Positions 43,506 through 52,203 of a stretch of 64,000 bases of DNA are shown here, piece after piece (position 1 is the stretch's first letter; every line of letters starts with the position of its first letter). A program made the position numbers and the translations under genes. Source of the DNA: Saccharopolyspora dendranthemae. Its GTDB lineage: Bacteria; Actinomycetota; Actinomycetes; Mycobacteriales; Pseudonocardiaceae. Under the pieces are notes generated by a model, which saw only the letters and a list, made by a program, of their open reading frames with translations, had not been told where the DNA came from and searched no databases. The stretch lies in NCBI RefSeq assembly GCF_007829955.1, contig NZ_VIWX01000002.1, forward strand, positions 744,001 to 808,000, written 5' to 3'.

Positions 43506-44679
43506 CGCTCCGGGTCGGCACCAGCGGTACCGCGAGCAGCGCGCAGCACCCCGCCACCGCGAAGGCGACCGGGTAGCCGGCCGTGGCGATGAGGGCTCCC
43601 ATGACGGGCGGGACGGCGGTGGCGGTGAGGGACTGGCCGGTGTTCTGCGCTCCCATCGCCCGTCCGCTCCAATGCGGACCGGCGATCTCGGCCACCGCGG
43701 TGAACGCCAGGCCGTTGTGGGCCACCGCGACGATGGAGACGACGACCATGAAGGTCAGCGCCAGGGGAGTGCCGGAGAAGGCCGCCAAACCGCCCATCGC
43801 GATCGCCGAACCGAACGCGAAGTAGCGGATCGGCCGCAGCCTGCTGCCGATCCGGTCCGACCAGATCCCCGCGCCCACCCGGCTCAGCGCGCTGCACAGC
43901 TGCGTCGTGCCGACCAGTGCGCTGGCCGCGGCCGTGGTCCAGTGCTGGGTCGCGATCAGCCAGACCAGCATGTAGGTCCAGGCGGTCTGCTGCGGCACCG
44001 TCAGCGCGATCGAGACGCCGTGGATGCGCACCAGGTCCCGGTCGCCGCGATAGGGGTTGTCGCTGCTGCCGTTCCGGCGGGACTCGGCCACCGGCGGTCT
44101 CGGCGGGTCCACGATCAACGCTGCGACCAGCACCGCGGCCACCGCGCACACGGCTGCGACGGTCAGCATGGTGATCGCGAGCCCATGAGACTCGACCAGG
44201 TTGGGCACCAGCACCGCGGTCAGTCCCACGCCGAGGGGTTGCGCGGTCTGCCGGATGCCCATCGCCATGCCTCGGCGGTGCGGCGGGAACCAGCCCGAGA
44301 CCACCCGGCCGCTGGCCGAGTTCGAGCTGGCTCCGGCCGCACCGCCGAGGAACAGCAGCACCGCCAGCAGCACCAGCGAACCGGCCAGCGCTGCCGCGGC
44401 GGCGCTGAGGGCGAGCATGCTCAACCCGATCAGCAGCGACACCCGCTCACCGATCCGGTCGACGACCGCGCCCCAGATGATCAGCGTGCACATCGTCCCG
44501 GCCAGCGGGGCCGCGGCGATCAACCCCGCTTGCGACAACGACAGCCCGCGCTCGAAGTGCAGGTTCGGGATCAGCGCGGGTGCGGCGTTGGTGAACACCG
44601 TCGCCGCCAGCTGCGCGAACATCGAGATCGTCAGCATCAGCCAGCGATTCGGGGTGCGCGTGATCGGCGGAGCGGGCAT
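43459..44679 (-). CDS. MFS transporter
   Basis: 406 aa with about twelve hydrophobic helices. The loop 2-3 motif GAVVDRIGERVSLLIG and the matching second-half motif GIWSDRIGSRLRPIRY mark the major facilitator superfamily, as does FPPHRRGMAMGIRQTAQPLG. Closest by look to the nitrate/sugar-acid-type MFS proteins without a clear substrate. The 3' end overlaps the PPOX gene. Confidence 0.88.
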   Translation of the reverse strand: MPAPPITRTPNRWLMLTISMFAQLAATVFTNAAPALIPNLHFERGLSLSQAGLIAAAPLAGTMCTLIIWGAVVDRIGERVSLLIGLSMLALSAAAAALAGSLVLLAVLLFLGGAAGASSNSASGRVVSGWFPPHRRGMAMGIRQTAQPLGVGLTAVLVPNLVESHGLAITMLTVAAVCAVAAVLVAALIVDPPRPPVAESRRNGSSDNPYRGDRDLVRIHGVSIALTVPQQTAWTYMLVWLIATQHWTTAAASALVGTTQLCSALSRVGAGIWSDRIGSRLRPIRYFAFGSAIAMGGLAAFSGTPLALTFMVVVSIVAVAHNGLAFTAVAEIAGPHWSGRAMGAQNTGQSLTATAVPPVMGALIATAGYPVAFAVAGCCALLAVPLVPTRSVTPAASAPAGTRRAR

Positions 44680-44759
44680 GACCCCGACCGTAGGCCATTA
44701 GCCGAGGCAACGATCCGGGTTGTCGAGGGGATGTGCCGGGGGACACCCCCTCGAACCGG

Positions 44760-45083
44760 TCAGCCCACCGACATCTCGCCGAGCTCGGACCAGCCGTCCT
44801 GGTCGAGCTTGGCGTTGATGATGCGCGGGGTCTCCGCCAGGTAGGGCGGCAGCTCCCCGCGGGCCTTCTGGAAGTGCTCCGAGGTGACGTGAGCCGAGCC
44901 GGCCTCGTCATCGCGGAACGCCTCGACCAGCACGTACTCGTCGTGGTCGTCGAGGCTGCGCGACCAGTCGAACCACAGGCACCCCGGCTCGGCGCGGGTG
45001 GCCTCGGTGAACCACCGGGAGATCTCCGGCCAGCGGTCGGCGTGCTCCGGCTTGATCCGCCACTTCGCCACGATGAAGATCAT
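44760..45083 (-). CDS. ABM-domain putative quinol monooxygenase
   Basis: 107 aa, one antibiotic-biosynthesis-monooxygenase (YgiN-like) domain: IVAKWRIKPEHADRWPEISRW, EPGCLWFDWSRSLDD, EYVLVEAFRDDEA, HVTSEHFQKA. Such small ferredoxin-like proteins act as cofactor-free monooxygenases or simply bind small aromatics. It starts 15 bases after the alcohol dehydrogenase stop and is the last gene of the four-gene operon from 47855. Confidence 0.85.
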   Translation of the reverse strand: MIFIVAKWRIKPEHADRWPEISRWFTEATRAEPGCLWFDWSRSLDDHDEYVLVEAFRDDEAGSAHVTSEHFQKARGELPPYLAETPRIINAKLDQDGWSELGEMSVG

Positions 45084-45098
45084 GATCGTTCCTCCTGG

Positions 45099-46124
45099 TC
45101 AGGGGGTCAGGATCGCGCGCCCGCGGATGCGGCCGGCGTCGAGGTCGTCGAGGGCGTCCTGGAACCGCTCCAGCGGGTACTTGCTGGTGTGCAGCCGGAC
45201 CTTCCCCTGCGCGGCCAGCACCATCAGCTCGCACAGGTCGTTGTAGGAGCCGACGAGATTGCCGATGAAGTTGATCTCGGCGGAGATGATGTCGATCGTC
45301 GGCACGTTGATGTTCTCGCCGTAGCCGACCACGTGGTAATCCCCGGCGCGGCGCAGCATCCGCACGCCCTCGGAGGTCGCGCCGCCCTCACCGACGAAGT
45401 CGATGACGGCTTCCGCGCCGTGCCCGCCGGTGAGCTCCTGCACCTGCTCGACGTGCGTGCCGTCGGCCACCACGCCGTGATCGGCGCCGATGTCCACCGC
45501 CAGCTCCACCGCCTCCGGGTTGCGGTCGAGCACCACCAGCTCGGCCGCCGAGATGGCCTTGAGCACCTGGATCCCGATGTGCCCGAGCCCTCCCGCGCCG
45601 ACCACCACGCAGCGGTCGCCGGGACGCAGCGTGCGCGCCGCCTTCGCCGCCGCGTGGTAGGCCGTCAGACCTGCGTCGGCCAGCGCCGCCACGTCCGCGG
45701 GTTCCAGCGAGTCGTCGATGCGCACCACGCTGCGCGCCGAGGTCTTGAGGTAGTCGGCGTAGCCGCCCGCGGTGTCGATGCCCGGGAACAGCGACTGCTC
45801 GCAGTGCACGTCGTCGCCGAACCGGCAGGCCCGGCACAGGCCGCAGGTCGCCAGCGGGTGCACGATCACCTTGTCGCCCTCGGAAACATGGGTGACCGCG
45901 CTGCCGACCGCGTGCACCCAGCCCGCGTTCTCGTGCCCGATCGTGTAAGGCAGTGCGACACCGGACTTCTCGGCCCACTGGCCTTCGAGGATGTGGATGT
46001 CGGTGCGGCACACGCCCGCCCCGCCGATCTTCACGACCACGTCGTAGGGGCCCGTCGGTTCCGGGACCGGAACCTCGGTCAACCGCATCGGCTCGTGGTA
46101 GCCGACCACCTGAACCGCTCTCAT
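45099..46124 (-). CDS. zinc-dependent alcohol dehydrogenase (NAD)
   Basis: 341 aa from ATG 46124, whose ATGA overlaps the DUF59 stop. Catalytic zinc ligands are in GAGVCRTDIH and GHENAGWV; the structural zinc loop is CGLCRACRFGDDVHC; the nucleotide motif is GAGGLGHIG. It belongs to the medium-chain dehydrogenases. Dehydrogenases of this kind occupy the same place in propane/MIM monooxygenase clusters, where they oxidise the alcohol made by the monooxygenase. Confidence 0.92.
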   Translation of the reverse strand: MRAVQVVGYHEPMRLTEVPVPEPTGPYDVVVKIGGAGVCRTDIHILEGQWAEKSGVALPYTIGHENAGWVHAVGSAVTHVSEGDKVIVHPLATCGLCRACRFGDDVHCEQSLFPGIDTAGGYADYLKTSARSVVRIDDSLEPADVAALADAGLTAYHAAAKAARTLRPGDRCVVVGAGGLGHIGIQVLKAISAAELVVLDRNPEAVELAVDIGADHGVVADGTHVEQVQELTGGHGAEAVIDFVGEGGATSEGVRMLRRAGDYHVVGYGENINVPTIDIISAEINFIGNLVGSYNDLCELMVLAAQGKVRLHTSKYPLERFQDALDDLDAGRIRGRAILTP

Positions 46125-46864
46125 CCTGCTCGTCCTTCCGAAATCGTGGCCCGCGGCGTCTGGTCCGCCTCCGAGCCGGGGTAGCGGGTGCGCAGCAACC
46201 CGCGGCAGAAGTGGGAGTTGCCCTCCACGGAGATGCGCGTGGCCCGGGCGAACCGCAGGCGGAACGGCACCTGCTCCGGGGTGCACGGCCGGCCCTCGTC
46301 GTCGACCAGCACCAGCGACGACGGTGAGTTGTCGAAGCCCACCGCCGCACGACGGTTCAGCAGCGAGCGCGTCGCCCGGTCGGACGGCAGGTCCGCCACG
46401 GTGATCGCGTGTAGATCCGGCTCGGCCAGCTCCGGCCGGTCCTTGAGCAGCTTGGTCAGCGCCCGCTCCATCGCGGCCGCGTGCGCCTTGCGGCGGAACG
46501 TCGCGCGCAGCTCCTCCAGGTCCTCGTCCGCCTCGCCGGGGAAGGTGTCCCGGTAACCGGCATCGGCGGCCAGCCCGGTGTTGATCAGGTGCGAGTCGTG
46601 GTGGTCGTCGAGCTCCACCACCACACCCGTGACACCCGGGAGCGCGCGCAGCACGTCCTTGGCGTCGGAGGCCATCAGGTAGGCGAAGTTCGGCGCGCAG
46701 AAGGACGTCGGCAACCGCAGGTGGGCCTCGACCTCGCCGGACTCGCCGACGTCCAGGGAACGCACGAACCCCAGGTCGGTGATGGGCTCGTCCAGCTCCG
46801 GGTCGATGACCTGGTGCAGCGCCTCCCACGCGGCTGTGCCCAGTTCGGCGGCCATCTCACACAC
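46121..46864 (-). CDS. DUF59/MIP18-type metal-sulfur cluster assembly protein
   Basis: 247 aa from GTG 46864 (or 244 aa from ATG 46855). The first 100 residues carry the DUF59 fold: ALHQVIDPELDEPITDLGFVRSLDV, HLRLPTSFCAPNFAYLMASDAKDVLRALPGV. The rest is a longer C-terminal extension with SHFCRGLLRTRYPG. In propane- and MIM-type monooxygenase clusters, a DUF59 gene stands between the amidohydrolase and the dehydrogenase, just as here. Its job there is thought to be metal-site maturation (inference). It overlaps both neighbours. Confidence 0.85.
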   Translation of the reverse strand: MCEMAAELGTAAWEALHQVIDPELDEPITDLGFVRSLDVGESGEVEAHLRLPTSFCAPNFAYLMASDAKDVLRALPGVTGVVVELDDHHDSHLINTGLAADAGYRDTFPGEADEDLEELRATFRRKAHAAAMERALTKLLKDRPELAEPDLHAITVADLPSDRATRSLLNRRAAVGFDNSPSSLVLVDDEGRPCTPEQVPFRLRFARATRISVEGNSHFCRGLLRTRYPGSEADQTPRATISEGRAG

Positions 46865-47855
46865 CCGCCTTCTCGGCCACGTTCAGTCCCGCGGGCACCG
46901 CGATGTCGTACATGCGGGCGGCGTTGAGGCCGAGGATCTTGCGCTTCTGATCCACCGTCAGCGGCGCGTACTCGGTCATGTCCGCCGGGATCTGGAAGTC
47001 CACGAAACGCTCTACGAGCCACTTCGGCGTCCAGATCGCGTAGTCGCTGGAGAACTGGATGCGGTCCTCGTCCAGCCAGTACAGCAGCTCGCCGATGATC
47101 TGGGCGAAGTAGCGCGGCCGGGAGTGGATGAAGGGCATTGCCACCGCCAGTCCCGCGTGCACGTTGGGCTCCTGCGTGGCGATCCAGCAGAAGTCCTCCA
47201 GGCGCGGCAGACCGCAGTGCTCCACCACGAAGTTCATCTCGGTGAACTCCGTGGCCACCCTGTCCACGTCGGCGACGTCGAAGGCGTCGCGGTCCAGCGG
47301 GCGGATCGTCGGGCCCTTGTGGACGTGGACGTTGCGGATGCCCATCTCCTGGCATGCCTCCAGGTAGCGATAGGTCCACGGGTCGTCGAGCTTGTACCCG
47401 CGCGAATCGCCCTGCCACTCAGCGGTGTAGAGCTTGACGCCCTTGAGGTCGAAGCGCTCGGCGTCGCGGCGCAGCTGGTCCAACCCGGCCTGCTCGAAGC
47501 GCGGGTCCCAGCAGTGGTTGTAGGTGAGCTTGTCCGGGTGCTTCTGCGTGAGAGCGAAAGCCTCCTCGGTCTGGCCGAAGCCGTTGCCGTAGAAGGCGCT
47601 CAGCAGTGCGGGCTGGAAGATCGCGTGGTCGACGTAGCCCTCCTCGAACAGGTCCCGCATCAGGCGCTCGCCGCCCTGGTACAGGAAGTCCTCGTAGGGC
47701 CAGACCTCGGACTCCGGACTGAGGTTGCGGTGGTAGTCGTAGAAGCAGTCGATGAACTGCTTGCCGTGGATGTTGCGCTGGTTCTCGGCCCGCGCATCCC
47801 AGAGCGCGACATGGGCGTCGACGATGAAGTAGTCCTCGCCGTCCTTGCTGTACAT
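46857..47855 (-). CDS. PRM/MIM-cluster-type amidohydrolase
   Basis: 332 aa TIM-barrel protein of the amidohydrolase-2 group: VDAHVALWDARAEN at the N-terminus, NHCWDPRF, NVHVHKGPTI, FVVEHCGLPRLEDF, and FSSDYAIWTPKW with the barrel-end Asp. The usual HxH on strand 1 reads H-V-A, so one metal ligand is changed. Genes of this kind follow the four monooxygenase subunits in propane/MIM clusters. Here it is the first gene of its operon, next to the divergent activator. Confidence 0.88.
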   Translation of the reverse strand: MYSKDGEDYFIVDAHVALWDARAENQRNIHGKQFIDCFYDYHRNLSPESEVWPYEDFLYQGGERLMRDLFEEGYVDHAIFQPALLSAFYGNGFGQTEEAFALTQKHPDKLTYNHCWDPRFEQAGLDQLRRDAERFDLKGVKLYTAEWQGDSRGYKLDDPWTYRYLEACQEMGIRNVHVHKGPTIRPLDRDAFDVADVDRVATEFTEMNFVVEHCGLPRLEDFCWIATQEPNVHAGLAVAMPFIHSRPRYFAQIIGELLYWLDEDRIQFSSDYAIWTPKWLVERFVDFQIPADMTEYAPLTVDQKRKILGLNAARMYDIAVPAGLNVAEKAGV

Positions 47856-47933
47856 CTCAAACCTCCGCTACGTGGCAGCCGTGGCACGTCGGGAGGGAAC
47901 GTTAAGAGCGCGGGACGCTCTCGGGAGCGCTCT

Positions 47934-47954
47934 GCTGTCTCACTTTGAGACAGC
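47934..47954. promoter_or_regulatory. perfect palindrome between the operon and its activator
   Basis: GCTGTCTCA-CTT-TGAGACAGC: 9-base perfect arms. It lies 79 bases before the amidohydrolase start and 77 before the activator start. A second inverted repeat (AGAGCG / CGCTCT) is at 47905-47921. This is where an AcoR/MimR-type activator would bind. Confidence 0.7.
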
Positions 47955-48030
47955 GAGGCGGGCGGGACGGTTGCGCGGTTCGCCTACTCTTGGTGCACCG
48001 GCGCAAGGACGCGTCACCTGGAGGTTCGAG

Positions 48031-49497
48031 ATGCACGTTCACCGGAGCGCGCCAGACTCCGCCGCCTGCGCGGCGACCATCACGCCCAGGGTTCGCGCGT
48101 CCTGGCGGCGCAGCGCCCGCTACGGGCTGACGGCCGAGGAGATGCGCCCGGTGTTCACCGGCTCGGTCGACACCGGGTCGCTGCTCTACGAGTGCGGGAG
48201 CGCCGTGCTGCGGGGACTGCAGGCCACGCTGGCCAACGAACCGGTCAGCATGATGATCACCGATCCGGAAGGGCTGGTGCTCAGCCGCATTTGCGAGGAC
48301 GGCACGATCAACCGCTCGTTGGACCGCGTCAACCTGGCCCCGGGCTTCTACTTCGCCGAGGAGAACGCCGGCACCAACGGCCTCGGCCTCGCGCTGGCCG
48401 ATCGCGCTCCATCGCTGGTGCGCGCCGAGGAGCACTACTGCGCCGGGCTGCGCGGCTACACCTGCGCCGCGGCCCCGGTGCTGGATCCGGTCAGCGGCGG
48501 TGTGGCAGGCAGCATCAACCTCACGACCTGGTCCGAGTCGGCCTCGGAGCTGCTGCTGGCGCTCGCCCAGTCGGCGGCGGGCAACACGACGGCGCTGATG
48601 CTGGCCCGAGGCGCCGGGCACAGCTCGCACCCGATGCCGCGCGGCGAGGTCTTCCGCGTCTACGCCGACCGGATGCGCGCACCGGACGCCTCGGTGCTCA
48701 CGCCGGGCTGGCGCACTGCCTTCGCCGAGGCGCGTTCGGCGTTCCGCGGTGGCCGCGCGGTCGCGGTGGTCGGCGAACCGGGGACCGGCAAGACCGCTCT
48801 GGCATCCCTGGCCCGGCGCGAGCTGCGCCGCGAACGGGTCCTCAACGTGCGACCGCCCGCGCCCGACGACGTCGAGGCGTGGCTGGAGCTGTGGACGCCC
48901 GAGCTGGGCAAGGACAGCACCTGCGTGATCATCTCCGGGGTGGACCGGCTGCCCGCGTGGGTGATCAGCGAGTTGGCCGCGCGGCTGGCGGAGGTCCGCG
49001 TCCACGACGGCATGCAGCCCTACGTCCTGACCGCCGAATCGGCCGAGGACATGCCGGAGGAACTGCGCAGGCTGGTCGACGCGGTCGTGGAGGTGCCCGC
49101 CTTGCGGTTCCGCCCCGACGACGTCCAGCCGCTCGCCCAGCACTTCGCGCGGCAGCGCCGCCGCCGCGATGTCGGGTTCACGCCGCAGGCCGCGCGAGCT
49201 CTCGAATCGTTCGACTGGCCGGAGAACGTGCGCCAGCTGCGCCAGGTGGTCCGCGAGGCGGCCAGCCGCACCGACCTGATCGACCTCAACCACCTGCCAC
49301 CGGAGGTCTTCACCGGGCCGGGAAGGCCGCTGACCAGGCTGGAGTCGGTGGAGCGAGACGAGATCGTCCGCTGCCTCGCCGAGCCCGGCACGACCGTCGG
49401 CGAAGCGGCCCGCGAGCTCGGCGTCAGCCGCGCCACGATCTACCGGAAGATGGCGCAGTACCGAATCACCGTCCCCGGACGCGCCTCCCGCTCCTGA
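48031..49497 (+). CDS. MimR/AcoR-like GAF-AAA-Fis activator
   Basis: 488 aa from ATG 48031 (TGGAGG upstream). A GAF-type sensor covers about residues 55-190, with PGFYFAEENAGTNGLGLAL, a block typical of AcoR/MimR. The ATPase domain has Walker A GEPGTGKT at 248-255 and a Walker B-like CVIISGVDR. I see no GAFTGA loop, which is needed to contact sigma-54. The Fis-type HTH is at 454-478 (TVGEAARELGVSRATIYRKM). It is divergent from the operon and most likely activates it on sensing a substrate, probably without sigma-54. Confidence 0.88.
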   Translation: MHVHRSAPDSAACAATITPRVRASWRRSARYGLTAEEMRPVFTGSVDTGSLLYECGSAVLRGLQATLANEPVSMMITDPEGLVLSRICEDGTINRSLDRVNLAPGFYFAEENAGTNGLGLALADRAPSLVRAEEHYCAGLRGYTCAAAPVLDPVSGGVAGSINLTTWSESASELLLALAQSAAGNTTALMLARGAGHSSHPMPRGEVFRVYADRMRAPDASVLTPGWRTAFAEARSAFRGGRAVAVVGEPGTGKTALASLARRELRRERVLNVRPPAPDDVEAWLELWTPELGKDSTCVIISGVDRLPAWVISELAARLAEVRVHDGMQPYVLTAESAEDMPEELRRLVDAVVEVPALRFRPDDVQPLAQHFARQRRRRDVGFTPQAARALESFDWPENVRQLRQVVREAASRTDLIDLNHLPPEVFTGPGRPLTRLESVERDEIVRCLAEPGTTVGEAARELGVSRATIYRKMAQYRITVPGRASRS

Positions 49498-49591
49498 CCG
49501 ACCGGTGGGTGCTGGACTCCTGAGCAAGATCGAGGCCGTTGGCGGTGCCTGCTGCGTGCCGGCCGGGCTCAAACGGTTACGGTTCAGCTCC

Positions 49592-50185
49592 GTGGGTGAC
49601 CAGTACCGTTCTGCCGGTGTGACCGTGGTGCGCGCCGCGACGTCACTGGTCGTGCTGGTCGTGGGGGTCACCGCGCTCGGGTGGTTGTACGGTACCGAGA
49701 ATCTTGCCGGACAGTTGCTGGTCGCTGTGGCCTCCTTGCCGTTCATCGGCTTCTACCTGGTGTATTGCAGCGAGCACCTGACGCCGCGACGTTGGACCTG
49801 GACAGTCCAGTTCCTGGTGGCGCTGGCGATTCCGGCGTCGGCGTTCGGTGTTCCCTCGTGGTTGTTGATGATCATCGGCGAACGCCTCCCCGGCTGTCGT
49901 CTGCAGTCGGTGACGGAGACGGAGGACAACCGCGGGCTGCGGTACGAGAACGACTTCTCCTGCGCACCGCACGGCGAACTGACCTACACCTCGCGCGGAG
50001 ACCCAGCCGGCGTTCCTGGCCAGCGCTTGGACGTGCTGACCGACCCCCACGGCCTGCTGGCTGCGATGCCGGTCCACGCCGCGCCGAACGGGTTCGCCTG
50101 GGTCGCACTGGTCGCCGTGACCGGTGCCCTGGTCGTCGCGGTGGTCGAGTCGCTGTGGAGTCTTGCCAGGACCCGCAGCTCCTGA
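49592..50185 (+). CDS. hypothetical membrane protein
   Basis: About 197 aa if started at GTG 49592; GTG 49619 is also possible, and neither has a convincing ribosome binding site. Three hydrophobic helices open the protein (TSLVVLVVGVTALGWLY, LLVAVASLPFIGFYLVY, FLVALAIPASAFGV), then an extracytoplasmic part with two cysteines (GCRLQSV, FSCAPHGEL), and a final helix (FAWVALVAVTGALVVAVV). I do not recognise the family. Confidence 0.55.
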   Translation: MGDQYRSAGVTVVRAATSLVVLVVGVTALGWLYGTENLAGQLLVAVASLPFIGFYLVYCSEHLTPRRWTWTVQFLVALAIPASAFGVPSWLLMIIGERLPGCRLQSVTETEDNRGLRYENDFSCAPHGELTYTSRGDPAGVPGQRLDVLTDPHGLLAAMPVHAAPNGFAWVALVAVTGALVVAVVESLWSLARTRSS

Positions 50186-50273
50186 CCCCGGATCGGTGGG
50201 ACTGGACAGCGCGCGTTTCGTTGAGCAGTCTCGACGTCGGAGGCATCGGAGCGAGGAAGGGACACGGCCGAGG

Positions 50274-51275
50274 ATGGTGCGCGCGGTTCGGATCGACTCG
50301 CCCCACGAGCTCCGCGTGATCGCGGCCGAGCCCGAGCCTCCCGGCGACGGCGAAGTCCTGGTCGAGGTGGCCTGGTCCGGGATCTGCGGGTCCGACCTGG
50401 AGGTGTTCGACGGAACCCGGCCGCGGGAGTTCGTCCGCTACCCGGTGATCCCCGGCCACGAGTGGTCCGGGACGGTCGTTCAGGCGGGCCCCGGGGTGGA
50501 CCCGGAACTGGTGGGCCGCAAGGTCGTGGGCGAGGGGTTCCGGAACTGCGGCCGGTGCACGGCGTGCCGCGAGGGAGACACGACCCTGTGCTCGGCCGAC
50601 TACGACGAAACCGGCTTCACCCAGCCCGGGGCGTGGGCCGAGCGGCTGCGCCTCCCGGCGCGCCTGCTGCACCCGTTGCCGGACCAGGCGGACCTGCGCG
50701 CCGCCGCACTGCTGGAACCCGCCGCGTGCATGGCATCGGCGGTGCTCAAAGCGCAGGTGCAGGTGGGGGAGAGCGTTGCCGTGATCGGCGGCGGAACGCT
50801 GGGCATGCTCGCCACCCAGCTGTTCGCGGCCGCCGGCGCGGGCAGGCTCGTGGTGATCGACCCGCGGTCGGAGCGCGCCGAGGTGGCGAAGGCGTGCGGC
50901 GCGACGGAGTTCCGGACGCCCGAGGACGTCGGTGGTGGCCACGACGTCGTGCTGGAGGCGGCGGGTGCGTCCGGTGCCGGGCTGCTCGCGGTGCGGGCGA
51001 CCCGGCGCGGCGGGCGCACCGTGCTGACCGGGATCGCCCCCGAGGAGCGTGAACCGCTCGTCCCGGCGGACCTGGTGGGCGCGGCGGTCACCGTGCACAC
51101 CGTGTTCGGGGCGTCCTCGCGGGCGTGGGCGCACGCGGTGCGGGCCTTCGCGACGGGACGGCTCGACCCGGCCCCGCTGATCACCCACGAGTTCCCGATC
51201 GAGGAGGCGGGGCGGGCGCTGCAGACCCTCGCCGATCCGTCCGTCCCGACCGGGAAGGTGTTGCTGCACCCGTGA
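50274..51275 (+). CDS. zinc-binding sugar/polyol-type dehydrogenase
   Basis: 333 aa medium-chain dehydrogenase. Zinc-site blocks are SGICGSDLEVFDG and GHEWSGTV; the structural cysteines are in CGRCTACREGDTTLC; the nucleotide motif is GGGTLGMLA. The layout resembles threonine/sorbitol/galactitol dehydrogenases. The lactonase gene overlaps its stop by four bases (GTGA), so a sugar could be oxidised at C1 to a lactone and then opened. ATG 50274 matches the family N-terminus. Confidence 0.88.
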   Translation: MVRAVRIDSPHELRVIAAEPEPPGDGEVLVEVAWSGICGSDLEVFDGTRPREFVRYPVIPGHEWSGTVVQAGPGVDPELVGRKVVGEGFRNCGRCTACREGDTTLCSADYDETGFTQPGAWAERLRLPARLLHPLPDQADLRAAALLEPAACMASAVLKAQVQVGESVAVIGGGTLGMLATQLFAAAGAGRLVVIDPRSERAEVAKACGATEFRTPEDVGGGHDVVLEAAGASGAGLLAVRATRRGGRTVLTGIAPEEREPLVPADLVGAAVTVHTVFGASSRAWAHAVRAFATGRLDPAPLITHEFPIEEAGRALQTLADPSVPTGKVLLHP

Positions 51276-52141
51276 TCGCTCGTCGTCGCGCTGCGGAATT
51301 GGAACAGATCACCGGCCCGCTGGCCGGGCACGGTGAAGGTCCGGTGTGGTCCCCGCGCTGGCCGGGTCTGCGCTGGGTGGACATGCTCGCCGGAGACGTC
51401 CTCACCCTCGATCCCACCGGTGAGGTGCACCGCCGCCACGTCGGTTCGGTCGCGGCGGCGCTGCGTCCGAGGGAGGCGGGAGGCGCGGTGCTGGCGCTGG
51501 AACGCGGGTTCGCGCTGGCCGACGACTCGTTGCAGGAGATCCGGCCGCTGCCCGAGCTGTGGAGCGGTACCGACGTCCGGATGAACGAGGGAGCCTGCGG
51601 GCCGGACGGCGCGTTCTACTGCGGTTCCATGGCCTACGACGAGAGAGCCGGCGCCGGATCCGTGTACCGGCTCACCCCGCACGGCCGGGTCGACGTGGTG
51701 CTGAACGAGGTCGGCATCTCCAACGGTCTCATGTGGACAGAAGGCGGATCGCGCGCCTACTACGCCGACACCCCCACCCAGCGCGTCGACGTCTTCGACT
51801 TCGCGGCGGGGGAGCTGGTCGGGAGGCGGCCGTTCGCGCACATCGATCCCGCCGACGGCTCTCCGGACGGGCTCACCGTCGACGCCGAGGGCGGGGTCTG
51901 GGTGGCCCTGTGGGGTGGCGGCGCGATCCACCACTACGCGGCGGACGGGACGCTGGCCGAGATCGTCGAGGTACCCGCTCCGAAGGTCACCGCGTGCACC
52001 TTCGGCGGGCCGGACCTCGACCGGCTGTTCATCACCACGTCGCAGGTCGGCACCGACCTGCGCGAGCACCCCGGAGCCGGAGCGGTGTTCGCCACCAGCC
52101 CCGGGGTCCGGGGGCTCCCCGTGCGCACCTACGCGGGTTGA
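51272..52141 (+). CDS. SMP-30/gluconolactonase family protein
   Basis: 289 aa. The lactonase propeller marks are GEGPVWSP (metal-binding Glu), RMNEGACGPDGAFYCGSM (the Asn and Gly turn), ISNGLMW, YYADTPTQRVDVFDF and SPDGLTVDAEGGVWVALWGG (the catalytic Asp). It hydrolyses aldonolactones. Coupled to the dehydrogenase upstream, forming a sugar-oxidation pair. Confidence 0.92.
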   Translation: MIARRRAAELEQITGPLAGHGEGPVWSPRWPGLRWVDMLAGDVLTLDPTGEVHRRHVGSVAAALRPREAGGAVLALERGFALADDSLQEIRPLPELWSGTDVRMNEGACGPDGAFYCGSMAYDERAGAGSVYRLTPHGRVDVVLNEVGISNGLMWTEGGSRAYYADTPTQRVDVFDFAAGELVGRRPFAHIDPADGSPDGLTVDAEGGVWVALWGGGAIHHYAADGTLAEIVEVPAPKVTACTFGGPDLDRLFITTSQVGTDLREHPGAGAVFATSPGVRGLPVRTYAG

Positions 52142-52203
52142 CAGGTCACTTCAGATCGCTGCGGCAGCCGAGTTTCCACCACCGGCACCGCTGAGCGAGG
52201 GTC

